64,000 bases of DNA, from the NCBI RefSeq assembly GCF_004348325.1, contig NZ_SMKF01000001.1, forward strand, positions 1-64,000, in the 5' to 3' direction. Made by a program: the position numbers and the translations under genes. Under the pieces are notes generated by a model. That model made no database searches and had not been told where the DNA came from. It saw only the letters and a program-made list of their open reading frames with translations. Below, in pieces: positions 8,639 to 17,830 of the stretch. Origin of the DNA: Micromonospora sp. KC213 (GTDB lineage Bacteria > Actinomycetota > Actinomycetes > Mycobacteriales > Micromonosporaceae). Position 1 is the first letter of the stretch. Each line of letters opens with the position of its first letter.

Positions 8639-10426
8639 TCAGGTTGGCGGGCAGGGTTCCGGGCGCAGGGCCCGGTCGGGTTGGTCTTCGGCGTGCCAGG
8701 CCGGGTTGAGTGCCAGCGGAAGCGGCGGCGCCTGCCACGCCCCCGCGGCTCGTTCGAGGATGGCGTAGTCCCAGCGGGTCTGCTCGGGAACCGGTTTGCC
8801 GGCGATGTGGTCGGCCACGGTGGCCAGCACACGCCGCTGTCGGAGTAGCTGGCCGTGCAGGCCGGCGACCTCGACCACGGGGATCTCGGCGTTGAGTTCC
8901 GCCGGGACCGCGATGGCGTCGTTCAACGGCAGGATCGCGATCAGCCGTACGCCTCGCACCGGGCAGAGCATCTCGTTGCGGTAGAACGGGGCCTCGTCCA
9001 ACAGCGAGCGGATGAACGGCTCCTCGGGATCGTCGCGTAGGGGGGCCCCGACGCCGATCACCGCGAACATGTTCCGCAGGAACCAACCCGTGGCGACGCC
9101 CCAACCACTGCTCGCCTGCGGTGGTGGATAGTAGATCCGACCGGCTCGCAGCACATGGCTGAGCATGACCGCCGAGTCGACCGCCGGGTGCCGCATGCGT
9201 TCCAGGTAGTAGCGGACGATCAGTGCTCCCTCACTGTCTCCCACCAACGCCACCGGTCGACCGGTACCGGCGTACAGCCGCTCCACCTGCTGGGCGAGCA
9301 GTCGGGCGCTGGTGGGCACGGACTGGTGCGTGTCGGCCGGCGTGTAGGGCCGCGGGCGACCCCGCTCATCGGTGCCCCGGTACGAGAAGCGCACCACGGG
9401 CGGCTCGGCCCATCCCGGCTCGTCGCCCCGGTACCCGGAGTCGTACCCACCGAGGAAGATCACCGTGTGTCGGAGGTCCCCGAACTCCGGTAGGCGCTCG
9501 ATCGGCGCGGTCGCCAACGTCGCACCACGTGCGCCGCCGGCCTCGATCTCGTCGACGAGGAACAGCGGGGCCAGGGTCAGGGCCAACACCAACGGGACCA
9601 CCGGCACCCGGCTCCATCGCACCCGCTCGGGCAGCACCGCCGCGCGCACCTTGCGCTGCCACAGCAGGCCGTTGACCACGCCGGTCGCCGCGGCCGCCAG
9701 CACCGTCCACCGGTGCGGAACGGACCAGACGAGCACGGCGCCCAGCGCGAGGGTCACGAAGTTGAGCAGTGACCAGCCGACCAGGCCGGCCGACGGCAGG
9801 CCATACCACCAGCGCGGCACGATACCGCCGCGTTGCAGCCACGGCGCCAGGATCAACAGCGGCACCAGCTCCATGAACTGGTACCAGGCCAGCGACACGT
9901 CCGCCGCCACGACGGCCATCGCCGCCCACGGCAGGAGAACCAGGTGGGCCACTGCCGAGTAGACCAGGTTACGGCCGGCCAGCCGGCGATACGACGGTCT
10001 CGGCCGCTGCGCCGGCCAGGCGAGAGCGACCAGCACGGACGCGTACAGTCCGCGCAGCACGATGACACCCGGCAACAGGACGGCGAACATCGCCCAGGAG
10101 TCGTGATACACCAGCACCCAGCGCAGATCGAAGAACGTGGCGTACGGCGAGATCGCGCTGACCTGGGGTGCCAGACCGAGCGCGGAGGTGAAGTCGACCG
10201 CCAGGAGCACACCCGCCACAGCCGCTGGCGGTATCGCCGCCAGCACCAGCAGCCACAGCAGACGTACCCGCTCGGGACGCACCTTGCCCCCTCTCCGCTG
10301 CCCGGGCGGACGCGGCGAGCACTCCCCCGGTGACTGGTCCGCCACCTGACGGGCGGCGTCCTTCACCTGACGGGCGGCGCGGACCGGCACCGGGAAGCGG
10401 CCCGACAGCTCAACCCACTCCGACAT
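8639..10426 (-). CDS. Membrane-anchored alpha/beta hydrolase
   Basis: The N-terminal half holds about seven hydrophobic helices (for example RLLWLLVLAAIPPAAVAGVLLAV and LLILAPWL). From about residue 325 a soluble alpha/beta hydrolase follows, with strand TVIFLGGYDSGY, then VALVGDSEGALIV. The latter is a nucleophile elbow of the form GxSxG (GDSEG). A candidate His is in VVEVAGLHGQLL near the end. The 595-residue layout suggests a membrane-tethered lipase or esterase with its catalytic domain beside the membrane. I do not recognise a named family. It is divergent from the flavin reductase gene. Confidence 0.65.
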   Translation of the reverse strand: MSEWVELSGRFPVPVRAARQVKDAARQVADQSPGECSPRPPGQRRGGKVRPERVRLLWLLVLAAIPPAAVAGVLLAVDFTSALGLAPQVSAISPYATFFDLRWVLVYHDSWAMFAVLLPGVIVLRGLYASVLVALAWPAQRPRPSYRRLAGRNLVYSAVAHLVLLPWAAMAVVAADVSLAWYQFMELVPLLILAPWLQRGGIVPRWWYGLPSAGLVGWSLLNFVTLALGAVLVWSVPHRWTVLAAAATGVVNGLLWQRKVRAAVLPERVRWSRVPVVPLVLALTLAPLFLVDEIEAGGARGATLATAPIERLPEFGDLRHTVIFLGGYDSGYRGDEPGWAEPPVVRFSYRGTDERGRPRPYTPADTHQSVPTSARLLAQQVERLYAGTGRPVALVGDSEGALIVRYYLERMRHPAVDSAVMLSHVLRAGRIYYPPPQASSGWGVATGWFLRNMFAVIGVGAPLRDDPEEPFIRSLLDEAPFYRNEMLCPVRGVRLIAILPLNDAIAVPAELNAEIPVVEVAGLHGQLLRQRRVLATVADHIAGKPVPEQTRWDYAILERAAGAWQAPPLPLALNPAWHAEDQPDRALRPEPCPPT

Positions 10427-10819
10427 GGCGCGGATGCACCCGCGCGGGTGCGCTCACGCTGCTGCCGTCCGGGCAGCCGTCAGGAAGCGCGGCATGCTGC
10501 TCGTTCGCCATCCTCGGCGGCGATTGGCGACTCGTGTCCGCCTCCTCGCTCCCACCATAGGCGACCTGAGGTCGGGTAGTCCTGGAAACCGCTCCGGCTT
10601 CGCCGCGGTGGCTGCGGGTGAAGGAGATTCCGGCCGGGGCGGTTCGGAGTCCGGGTTCGCAGCCGGGACGACTCACCTCCAGCGAGACAGACCCCTTTCG
10701 ATACCTTTCGATGGTGCTCGATTGTGGGTAGGTTCAGGCTGCCTCAGTGCGCGGCCACGGGGAGCCTCGTCAGATGGCCGGTCTTGGGTGGCGCTGAGCG
10801 GACAGGGGAGGCCCTTCGG
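10427..10819. other. Divergent intergenic region
   Basis: This stretch lies between the membrane hydrolase and the flavin reductase. A tandem CCTTTCGAT repeat lies near 10690-10707 (CCTTTCGATACCTTTCGAT). No gene, RNA or clear promoter hexamers are visible. Confidence 0.35.
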
Positions 10820-11476
10820 ATGAAGATCGTTGCGTTGTCCTGTACGCAGAAGCGTCTCCCGTCGCTGACCGACGCGCTGCTCGAGGCGGCGATCACCGGC
10901 GTCGTCCGGGAGGTCAGTGACGCGGAGATCCAGCGGATTCGGTTGATCGACCATCGCATCGCGATGTGTGAGGGCGAGGACACCTGCCTTGATCCCGAGG
11001 TGGGCCGGTGCACGCTCGACGACGACTTCGAGCATGTCGTCGATCTGGCCGAGGGTGCGCAGGCGATGCTGCTCGCCATGCCGGTGTACGCGGGGAACGT
11101 ACCCGCGGTGCTGAAGATCTTCCAGGAACGCTTGAAGAGCTTCATGAACGCCAGCCAACGCCCGTTCGGCAACCTGCTGGTGGGGACGATCGTGCATTCG
11201 CGCACGATGCTGACCGAGCCTGCACTGGGATCGTTGTTCCCGTGGTACCTGCGCCTACGGAACAAGAACGTGGCGTCGGCGTGCCTCACCCAGAACGGTC
11301 ATCAGGACCTGACCCGCACCGCGGCGCTCGACCTGTGTGTGGCCGTGGGCCGGCAACTCGGCATGACGCTCGACGGCAACCGGTCGCCGGCCAACGACCG
11401 CAGGGCACTGCCGTTGGTTCAGTCACCGGCTCGTCCGCGCTGCGGTGACCCGGCCGCGTCCTCTCCTGGAGCCTGA
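10820..11476 (+). CDS. NAD(P)H-dependent FMN reductase / flavodoxin-like protein
   Basis: The ATG at 10820 follows GGGGAGG with good spacing. The fold begins MKIVALSCTQKRLPSLTDALLEAA, the phosphate-binding loop region of the NADPH-dependent FMN reductase family. It has a CEGEDTCLDPEVGRCTLDDDF segment like that of iron-sulfur flavoprotein relatives, then ALLLAMPVYAGNVPAVLKIFQERL-type flavin-binding loops (here AMLLAMPVYAGNVPA). It probably reduces flavin or a quinone for a neighbouring oxygenase. The convergent gene on the other strand overlaps its last 58 bases. The last 30 or so residues look unconserved. Confidence 0.75.
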   Translation: MKIVALSCTQKRLPSLTDALLEAAITGVVREVSDAEIQRIRLIDHRIAMCEGEDTCLDPEVGRCTLDDDFEHVVDLAEGAQAMLLAMPVYAGNVPAVLKIFQERLKSFMNASQRPFGNLLVGTIVHSRTMLTEPALGSLFPWYLRLRNKNVASACLTQNGHQDLTRTAALDLCVAVGRQLGMTLDGNRSPANDRRALPLVQSPARPRCGDPAASSPGA

Positions 11477-11955
11477 GAAGACTCCGCGCGCCAGGTGCAC
11501 CCGTCGCCCACCTGTTCGCACGACACCGTGACGTCCGGTTCCACGTAGCGGGCGGCGATGGCGGTGTTGAGTTCCTGGCAGTACGGGCACGGTGACGAGA
11601 ACGTCAGGACGACGCCGGCGCGGGCGGCCCGTTTGCGGTACCGGAGGATCCCACAGTCGGCGTTGCGCAGGACGGTGCCCGAGGGCTGGGGCTCACTGGT
11701 CACTGCCGAGTCGTACAGCAACAGCTGACGCTGCAGCCGCGTCATGAAGTGATCGGTGGTGGATATCCCGGCGGGCCGTTGCGCCCGCAGTAGTTCCGCG
11801 GTGATGCGGGAGTTTGCCTGGATCCACGCAGCCAGGCCTTCCTCGCCGTGCTCTCCCAGGATGAACTCCTCTGCGGCCGCCTGGGCCTCGAAGAACCGCT
11901 GGCGCCACAGGTCGACCTTCTCGTCCGGGTCGAGGGGAGACGGTTCACTGGTCAT
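11419..11955 (-). CDS. Unidentified 178-residue cysteine-containing protein, dioxygenase operon
   Basis: It starts with ATG 11955, overlapping the end of the upstream gene by 11 bases, so it is translationally coupled. The N-terminal half is helical (VDLWRQRFFEAQAAAEEFILGEHGEEGLAAW). The C-terminal half has a CPYC pair, then VSCEQVGDGCTW, so four conserved-looking cysteines could bind a metal. The layout resembles the L-2-amino-thiazoline-4-carboxylate hydrolase-like family, but this is only an impression. It is the last gene of the minus-strand oxygenase operon. Confidence 0.55.
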   Translation of the reverse strand: MTSEPSPLDPDEKVDLWRQRFFEAQAAAEEFILGEHGEEGLAAWIQANSRITAELLRAQRPAGISTTDHFMTRLQRQLLLYDSAVTSEPQPSGTVLRNADCGILRYRKRAARAGVVLTFSSPCPYCQELNTAIAARYVEPDVTVSCEQVGDGCTWRAESSQAPGEDAAGSPQRGRAGD

Positions 11956-12337
11956 GGTCCGCGTCCCTCCCGGTGGCACCGTCCAGCTCGGCGAAGACCT
12001 CCTGGGCGACGCGCAGCCCGTTGTTGGCGACCGGCCAGCCACCGTAGTAGGCGAGCTGAATGATGACTTCGACGATCTTCTCTCGCGACATCCCGAGGTG
12101 CAGGGCGGCACCGATGTGGCCGCGCAACTCCCAATCGGTCCGCGCCAGGGTGACCGCGGTCAGCGCGACCAGTTCGCGCTCCTCGACGCTCAGGTGCGGG
12201 CGGGTCCAGATCTCACCGAACAGGTGGTCGACGGTGATCTGCAGGAACTCCGGGTAGGAACCCGGGCGCGGTACGCGGCCGAAGACCTGCTGGAACATGG
12301 CCTCACCCCGCTCATGACGGGCAGACGGCTGATTCAT
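11945..12337 (-). CDS. Carboxymuconolactone decarboxylase family protein
   Basis: A 130-residue all-helical protein with the family core: GEIWTRPHLSVEERELVALTAVTLARTDWELRGHIGAALHLGMSREKIVEVI in shortened outline, and LAYYGGWPVANNGL at the end. It is the gamma-carboxymuconolactone decarboxylase type without the CxxC pair of AhpD peroxidases. It starts 3 bases after the MFS gene, so it is co-transcribed. In an operon with a Rieske oxygenase it could process a ring-derived lactone. Confidence 0.8.
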   Translation of the reverse strand: MNQPSARHERGEAMFQQVFGRVPRPGSYPEFLQITVDHLFGEIWTRPHLSVEERELVALTAVTLARTDWELRGHIGAALHLGMSREKIVEVIIQLAYYGGWPVANNGLRVAQEVFAELDGATGRDADHDQ

Positions 12338-12340
12338 CGA

Positions 12341-13549
12341 TCAACTCCTTCGTGTTGGCCGAACAGTTGTCAACGTCCCCGACGCCACGAAGGCGACGAC
12401 CAGCAGCGCGGCGCCGCTGCCGAAGGCGGCCGGAACACTCACCCGCTCGGCGATGAGCCCAACGACGACCGGTCCGACGACGGCGCCGACATCGGTGCAC
12501 ATCGAGAAGACGGCGACGCCACTGCCGGCCCGGCCGGCGACGACGTCACCGATCAGCGCGGCCGGTGCGGCGTTGAGCAGCGCCGATCCCGCCGCGTACA
12601 CACTGAGCAGGACGACGAGCCAGGCGTACCTGTCCACGAACACCAGGCCTGTGATCGCCACCGCGGCCACACCGGTGCCGGCGATCATGGCGGACCGGCG
12701 GCCGGCCCGATCGACAACCCGGCCGGCCGGCATGATCAGCAGCGCCTGGACGACGGCGGATATCGTGAACGCCCACCCGACCCACGTCACGTCATGTCGC
12801 CACGCCACAACCACCGTGGGGACCAGCGCGCTGCGCAGCCCGAACAAGACCCATCCCTGCGCCAACGCTGCGAGGCAAGCCACCACGTAGCGTCGGTCCC
12901 GCAGTAGGACCGGTAGCCGGACCACGTCGCGGCCAGGCCCCGCGCCGGCAGTTCGGCCGGTGCGCAGCACCGCCAGTGTCAGCGCCGCGGCGGCTAGCAA
13001 CAGCACGGCGTAGGCCACGAACGGCGCGGACAGGGCGATCAGAGCGAGGAGTCCGCCCAGTGCTGGTCCGCAGATCCCGCCGAGCAGGAAGCCCGCTTCG
13101 AACACGGCGCTGGCCCGGCCCCGCTGGTCGGCCGGCGCGATCGCCAGGAGTGTCGCCAGTGCGGACACCGAGAACAGCACTGAGCCGACGCCGCCGAGGC
13201 TGCGGAACACGAGCAGCTGCCCGTAGGACCCGGCGAACGCCGTCAGGACCGAGGAGACCGCACACAGCAGCAGGCCGGCGACCAGGACTCGCCGCTCCCC
13301 GAAGCGAACTCCGAGCCGGCCGCAGAACGGACTGGTGGCCAGTCGCATCAACGCGAACAGGGCGACGAGCGCTCCGATCTGGGTGGGCCCGGCCCCGAAC
13401 GTCGCCGCGTACACCGGGAGCACCGGGAGCACCAGTCCCAGGCCCAGCATGACGCAGCCACCAACGACACTGAGGACGTAGACCTCGCGAGGGAGACTCT
13501 GCTGGGCGACGGCAACGGGTGGGCCGCTGCCAGGGTCGGTCGCCGTCAT
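12341..13549 (-). CDS. MFS transporter (12 TM, drug/metabolite efflux type)
   Basis: The 402-residue product has about 12 hydrophobic helices, with the first (VYVLSVVGGCVMLGLGLVLPVLPVYAATFG) and the RFGERRVLVAGLLL loop typical of MFS motif A in the DHA1 group. It is tightly coupled to the downstream decarboxylase-like gene. Its start lies close to the TnpB remnant, which separates it from the oxygenase genes upstream in the same direction. It probably moves the substrate or product of the Rieske oxygenase/glycosyltransferase pathway. Confidence 0.8.
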   Translation of the reverse strand: MTATDPGSGPPVAVAQQSLPREVYVLSVVGGCVMLGLGLVLPVLPVYAATFGAGPTQIGALVALFALMRLATSPFCGRLGVRFGERRVLVAGLLLCAVSSVLTAFAGSYGQLLVFRSLGGVGSVLFSVSALATLLAIAPADQRGRASAVFEAGFLLGGICGPALGGLLALIALSAPFVAYAVLLLAAAALTLAVLRTGRTAGAGPGRDVVRLPVLLRDRRYVVACLAALAQGWVLFGLRSALVPTVVVAWRHDVTWVGWAFTISAVVQALLIMPAGRVVDRAGRRSAMIAGTGVAAVAITGLVFVDRYAWLVVLLSVYAAGSALLNAAPAALIGDVVAGRAGSGVAVFSMCTDVGAVVGPVVVGLIAERVSVPAAFGSGAALLVVAFVASGTLTTVRPTRRS

Positions 13550-13587
13550 GTCCGATCACAGGTACCTGCGGAGGATGCCTTTCCGCC

Positions 13588-13980
13588 AAGAACATGATCC
13601 GTAACCGGCGGCTGGCCCGGGTCATCTCCGACTGCGGTTGGGGCGAGTTCCGTACCCAGCTCGAATACAAGGCCGCGGGTGCCGGCCGGGTCCTGGTCGG
13701 ACTCGACCGCTGGTACTCGTCGTCCAAGACCTGCTCGGCGCGGGGGCGTCTGCTCGCCGCAATCTCCTTCGGCACACGCCACTGGACGTGCCCGGTCTGC
13801 CGCACCCGACACGATCGGGACGTCAGCGCGGCGACGAACATCGTTGTGGCTGGTCGAGCCGGAGCCAGGGAGAACCCTGGCGATACCTGCGGAGCTGATG
13901 GGAGACAGCAAGGGTCCTCCCTTCTGCGGTCGGCTGGGAAACAGGACCCCCGGGGTGACCCAGGCGATCCCCGCCCTTGA
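13588..13980 (+). pseudogene. tnpB: Truncated IS605-type TnpB remnant
   Basis: Only the C-terminal third of TnpB is present: NRRLARVISDCGWGEF, KAAGAGRVLVGLDRWYSSSKTC, the zinc ribbon region and the last RuvC motif (RHDRDVSAATNI). The first ribbon pair reads CSARG where CxxC is expected, so one zinc-binding Cys is lost (CPVC is intact). No start codon region, RuvC-I or RuvC-II remains. A CCCTTGAGGGG sequence at about 13975-13985, just past the coding part, resembles the right end where the guide (omega) RNA of these elements is encoded. This is a dead insertion sitting inside a minus-strand operon. Confidence 0.75.
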
Positions 13981-13995
13981 GGGGTGGGAAGGAAG

Positions 13996-14508
13996 TCAAA
14001 GGATGATGCTGAGCTTTGCGTGCTCGTACAACGTCTCGTGGTCGAGCACCACGACCCGTCTGCGGACCCGGAACGACTCGCCCTCGACGACGAGTTCGAA
14101 CCGGCACTTGCCGACGTAAGCGTCAGAGCGTCCGTGCCCGAACCGGTACACGATGACATTCGCCGCCACGTCGAGGTGCGTGCCCCGGTCGGTCAGGATC
14201 TCCACGTTGCTGATCATCCGATTCGTCCGCGACCGAGGGTTCTCACACCACACCTCACCGTTGAGGAGTTGTTCGATCCGCTGGCGTAGCCGGGCAGCAT
14301 CGTCGTCGATGAGCCCGAGCGCATCGGCCGTCTCGCCGCGGACGTCGGTGGCCGGCACCGAGTAGCGGATGTCGTGGGTCAGCATCTCGTCGTACCACTC
14401 GCGCAGGCGCCACTCGTCGAGCAGCCGCGCCTCACGGAAGAGGAACTGGCTCACCCGGTGCCACAACCGCACCTGGGCCGCTTCGTCGACCGTCAGCTCG
14501 GTGGTCAT
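13996..14508 (-). CDS. Ring-hydroxylating dioxygenase beta subunit
   Basis: A 170-residue NTF2-fold protein typical of small subunits: AAQVRLWHRVSQFLFREARLLDEWRLREWYDEM, then SRTNRMISNVEILTDRG and FRVRRRVVVLDHETLYEHAK. It has a structural role in the alpha3beta3 hexamer. ATG 14508 overlaps the stop of the alpha-subunit gene (ATGA), as is normal for these pairs. Its own stop lies only 16 bases from the TnpB remnant, so the insertion came in directly behind this gene. Confidence 0.9.
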   Translation of the reverse strand: MTTELTVDEAAQVRLWHRVSQFLFREARLLDEWRLREWYDEMLTHDIRYSVPATDVRGETADALGLIDDDAARLRQRIEQLLNGEVWCENPRSRTNRMISNVEILTDRGTHLDVAANVIVYRFGHGRSDAYVGKCRFELVVEGESFRVRRRVVVLDHETLYEHAKLSIIL

Positions 14509-15824
14509 CGTGCTTCTGCCCCTTGCATCTCGCCCCGGTGAGCGACCTCGAGGTGACCGTCGTCGCCGTGCATCAGCCGGTCCCACTGCCGCCAGAACTC
14601 GCGGGCGGGAAGCTCGTCGGTCGTCTCCGGGACCTCCTTGTTCATACCCCGTGACAGATCCGAGTAGCGGACCGTGCGGTTGAGATAACCCCGCTGGCAC
14701 GACTCGACGATCTCGATGTCGTCCGGGGTGGCGAAGCCGGCGGGGCCGAGGAACGTCAGGTAGTGACTCTTGCGCAGTTCCCGGATGTCCGGATCCTCGT
14801 CCTTGGGGGCCAGGGCGACCGAGGTGATGGCCATCTGGCCGGCGCCGACCGGGTCGATCTTGCGGATCGTGATCGCGATCGCGTCGATGATCATCAAGTT
14901 GGGGAAGATCAGCACCGCACGATTGGTGCCGGTGATCCGTTCGGCGCGTTCGGCGCCGAACCGGTCGACGAACCGTGCGGCCGTCGCCTCGATCCGCGGC
15001 CGGACCTCGGCGCCGAACATCGGCGTCCAGTAGGCCAGCGGGCGGGCCGCCGCCGGTGGCAGCTCGTTGGCTCCGTGCCCCAGTCCGAGGGCGCGGCCGA
15101 AGCCGCCTCGTCGTCGTGGTGGCACCGACCCCAGCGACTCCATGTAGCCGACGTAACGCTTGTGCAGGGCCCGGAAGTGGTAGATGTCGACGCTGTTCTC
15201 CATCATGAGCTTCCAGTTGGCCCGAGCTCCGTGCAGTTGCGCACCCTGGATCACCTCCATCCCGACCTCGGACTGGTCGTCGATCAGATCGAGGTACTCC
15301 GTCGCACCCGCCAGGTACTCGGTCAAGGTGCGCGGCTGCTCCGGATCGAAGGTGACGAACACGAAACCGCGGTAACTGTCACTGCGGTGCCGCGCCAGGC
15401 CGAAGTCCGCCTTCCGGAAGCCCGGCCCGTACCCGTCCGGGATCGGGACCCCGACCAGGTCGCCCTGGATGGAGAACGTCCAGTCGTGATACGGGCACCG
15501 GAACGATCTGGCCCGCCCGGCCGGCTGCGAGCAGATCAGCGCCCCGCGGTGGGTGCAGCTGTTCGCAAACACCCGGATCACCCCGTCGGACCCGCGCGCC
15601 ATGACGACCGGGCGCCCGCCGACGTCGCGTGCCACGTAGGAGCCCGGCCCGGGCACCTCCGATTCGTGCCCGACGTACAACCAGCAGCGATCGAAGATCA
15701 TGGTCGTTTCCCGTGCGGCCAGGTCGTCGTCGGTGTAGGCGCGGCGATCCACCCGGAACGAGAGGCGCTCAAAATCATCGACCACGATCGGGTCGCCGAC
15801 CGGCCGCTGCGGTTCGATCGTCAC
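14505..15824 (-). CDS. Rieske non-heme iron ring-hydroxylating dioxygenase, alpha subunit
   Basis: The Rieske [2Fe-2S] motif is complete (CTHRGALICSQ, then FRCPYHDW). The mononuclear iron site is seen as SVDIYHFRALH, giving two His ligands. The 439 residues match the family. GTG 15824 is chosen because AAGGGGGAG precedes it and because it overlaps the upstream stop (GTGA). It adds O2 to an aromatic ring or a C-H bond. It needs an electron donor that is not in the operon; the FMN reductase at 10820 is not an obvious ferredoxin partner. Confidence 0.9.
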   Translation of the reverse strand: MTIEPQRPVGDPIVVDDFERLSFRVDRRAYTDDDLAARETTMIFDRCWLYVGHESEVPGPGSYVARDVGGRPVVMARGSDGVIRVFANSCTHRGALICSQPAGRARSFRCPYHDWTFSIQGDLVGVPIPDGYGPGFRKADFGLARHRSDSYRGFVFVTFDPEQPRTLTEYLAGATEYLDLIDDQSEVGMEVIQGAQLHGARANWKLMMENSVDIYHFRALHKRYVGYMESLGSVPPRRRGGFGRALGLGHGANELPPAAARPLAYWTPMFGAEVRPRIEATAARFVDRFGAERAERITGTNRAVLIFPNLMIIDAIAITIRKIDPVGAGQMAITSVALAPKDEDPDIRELRKSHYLTFLGPAGFATPDDIEIVESCQRGYLNRTVRYSDLSRGMNKEVPETTDELPAREFWRQWDRLMHGDDGHLEVAHRGEMQGAEAR

Positions 15825-16987
15825 TGCTCCCCCTTGCGCTGTAGCGTCTCGACCGTGCTGATGACCAGCTCGGCCGTGCGCACGGCAGAATCGCCGCACT
15901 CCGGCTGCGCAGCGCGCAGCCGGGCCCGGTAGTCCCGGGCGGGATCGAGCAGATCGGTGACAGCGTCGGCGACCGCCTGCTCGGTGACGCCGGCCGGCTC
16001 CAACGCCGTCCCGAAGCCCGCGCTACCCACGAAGTACGCCTGCACAGGCTGATCCACAGCCAGCGGGATCACCAGCATCGGGGTCGCCGCCCGGATCGAC
16101 TCCGCCACGGAGTTGTATCCGCCATGGGTGATGAACACGTCGGCGCGCTCGAGCACCTCACGTTGCGGCAGATACGGGGCGCTGAGCACGTCGTCGGGCA
16201 GCGCGAGCTCCTCGCCGAGATCTCCTACCGCAGCGATCACCTGTGCACCTGTCGCCGCCGCCCCGGTGATCACCGTGCGTAGCAGGTCCGGCCGCCGGTA
16301 GAAGATCGTGCCGAAGGAGACGTACACCACCGGGCGGTCGGGGTCGATCCGATCCAGGCCCGAGAAGGCGACCTCGTCGCCGCGGGTGCCCGCCGCACCC
16401 GGCAACCCGACCAGTTGCACACCGTCGTCGGTGACCGCGTCGTCTCCGACGAGAGCAGGAATCGTCGGCATCAGATTGAGAATCGGCGAACGCGCCGAAT
16501 GAGTCCGGGTCGACCACAACACCCCGTGCCTGGTCAGATAGTCGCCGACCTGCTCGTCGTACGGCCAGCGACCTCGTCGATGCTCGCTCGGGCATACTCC
16601 GCCCAGGTTGGCCCAGATCATCCCGTACGGCACGCCGGACGCCTGTGCGCCGACCATGGCCGACGCCGTGACCGGCAGCGAATCGACGAGCACGAAGTCC
16701 GGTGCCGTCGCACGGAGCGCGTCAGCTGTCTGGTCTGCCACCGGCGACGACCGGAGCATCGGGCCGATCTTCGCCGGATCGCCGCTCCACGGCGCCATCT
16801 CGACCTGCCCGATCGCGTGGACCTGCGCCTTTCCCAAGACCTGGCGACGCTGCTCGTCGAGCGCGCCACCGTCGGCGGACAACAACAGCAGTGCAACCTC
16901 ACTGCCGGCATTCTGGAGCGCATTGACCACCGGAACATACGGGTTCAGGTGACCATGCTGAGTCGTGGTGAGGAGGGCGACGCGCAT
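15821..16987 (-). CDS. GT1 glycosyltransferase (MGT/macrolide-type)
   Basis: It has a GT-B fold: N-terminal VALLTTTQHGHLNPYVPVVNAL with the catalytic His region, and a C-terminal donor site with FITHGGYNSVAESIRAATP and PLAVDQPVQ, the HGGxNS...DQ signature of antibiotic-inactivating and natural-product UDP-glycosyltransferases. It is 388 residues long and is the first gene of the minus-strand oxygenase operon. It may glycosylate the hydroxylated product of the Rieske oxygenase, or a toxic aromatic compound. Confidence 0.85.
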   Translation of the reverse strand: MRVALLTTTQHGHLNPYVPVVNALQNAGSEVALLLLSADGGALDEQRRQVLGKAQVHAIGQVEMAPWSGDPAKIGPMLRSSPVADQTADALRATAPDFVLVDSLPVTASAMVGAQASGVPYGMIWANLGGVCPSEHRRGRWPYDEQVGDYLTRHGVLWSTRTHSARSPILNLMPTIPALVGDDAVTDDGVQLVGLPGAAGTRGDEVAFSGLDRIDPDRPVVYVSFGTIFYRRPDLLRTVITGAAATGAQVIAAVGDLGEELALPDDVLSAPYLPQREVLERADVFITHGGYNSVAESIRAATPMLVIPLAVDQPVQAYFVGSAGFGTALEPAGVTEQAVADAVTDLLDPARDYRARLRAAQPECGDSAVRTAELVISTVETLQRKGEQ

Positions 16988-17830
16988 CAGATCTCCGATC
17001 CATCGGAAGAAGACGACCAGGCCGACCCAAGAGCTGGCCCTGGATGCACCACAGCAGCCACGACCGCGACATCCCCTGGCTGCAGAAACGAGTCGAGACG
17101 GCGACGCACGAACGGCAGAACCCCCCCGGACAGGCGAGAGCGCCCGGCAGGCGAAAGGGACCGTCGACGTCCAGGTGTGCTACGAGGCTCTACGCATTCG
17201 CCACCATCGGGGAGGGGACACATCGATCAACGTTACTCGGAACACAAAGCCTGCCGGGATGTGCAATCGATGTCAACGCCTTGCGGCTGTCAGCTACCAC
17301 CACTCCGCTGGACGCAACTCCGACCGAGGGCTCAGCGTGACCTACAGCAACTGCAGATCCCTCCGGCAACCCGCAACGGGATACACGAGACATTGACCTT
17401 GCCGAGTTTTCGTCGGGTGTGTGTCGATTTCCGTGGTTGGGCGGGTGTGATCAAGGTTGTTGGATGGTGATCCGGTCGCCGTAGGCGAGGATCAGGGTGC
17501 TGAGGGCCTTGGTCAACCGTAGACCCGGCCGGTGATGCTCCCACCGCCCTTGCGGGCAAGCGCCATGACCGTCACCATCCCCGCGGGCGTGCCAGGAGCC
17601 CTCCCCGCACTGGCGCTGGCCCCGGCGGCGGTGTGGTACCGGGCGTCCTCGTCACACCCCTTCGTCGGATGAGGTGCGCCGAACGGTTCACGCTGGCGAT
17701 CAAGGTGTTGTCCAGGTCCGCGGTCTACGGCGGTCACTGTCACGATGCGTGGTCCGAAGCCTGTCTTTGATCACGTTTCCATTTGTCTTGCCTGCCTACC
17801 GGGCCCGTCCAGGTTGCGGGTACGGCGGGC
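16988..17830. other. 843-base region with decayed coding remnants
   Basis: No intact gene. On the minus strand two short frames abut near 17505-17520: MALARKGGGSITGRVYG, then after a shift LTKALSTLILAYGDRITIQ. Together they look like a frameshifted C-terminus of a protein I cannot identify, possibly a transposase. The rest, including the promoter of the minus-strand glycosyltransferase operon near 16990-17100, shows nothing I can support. Confidence 0.3.
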
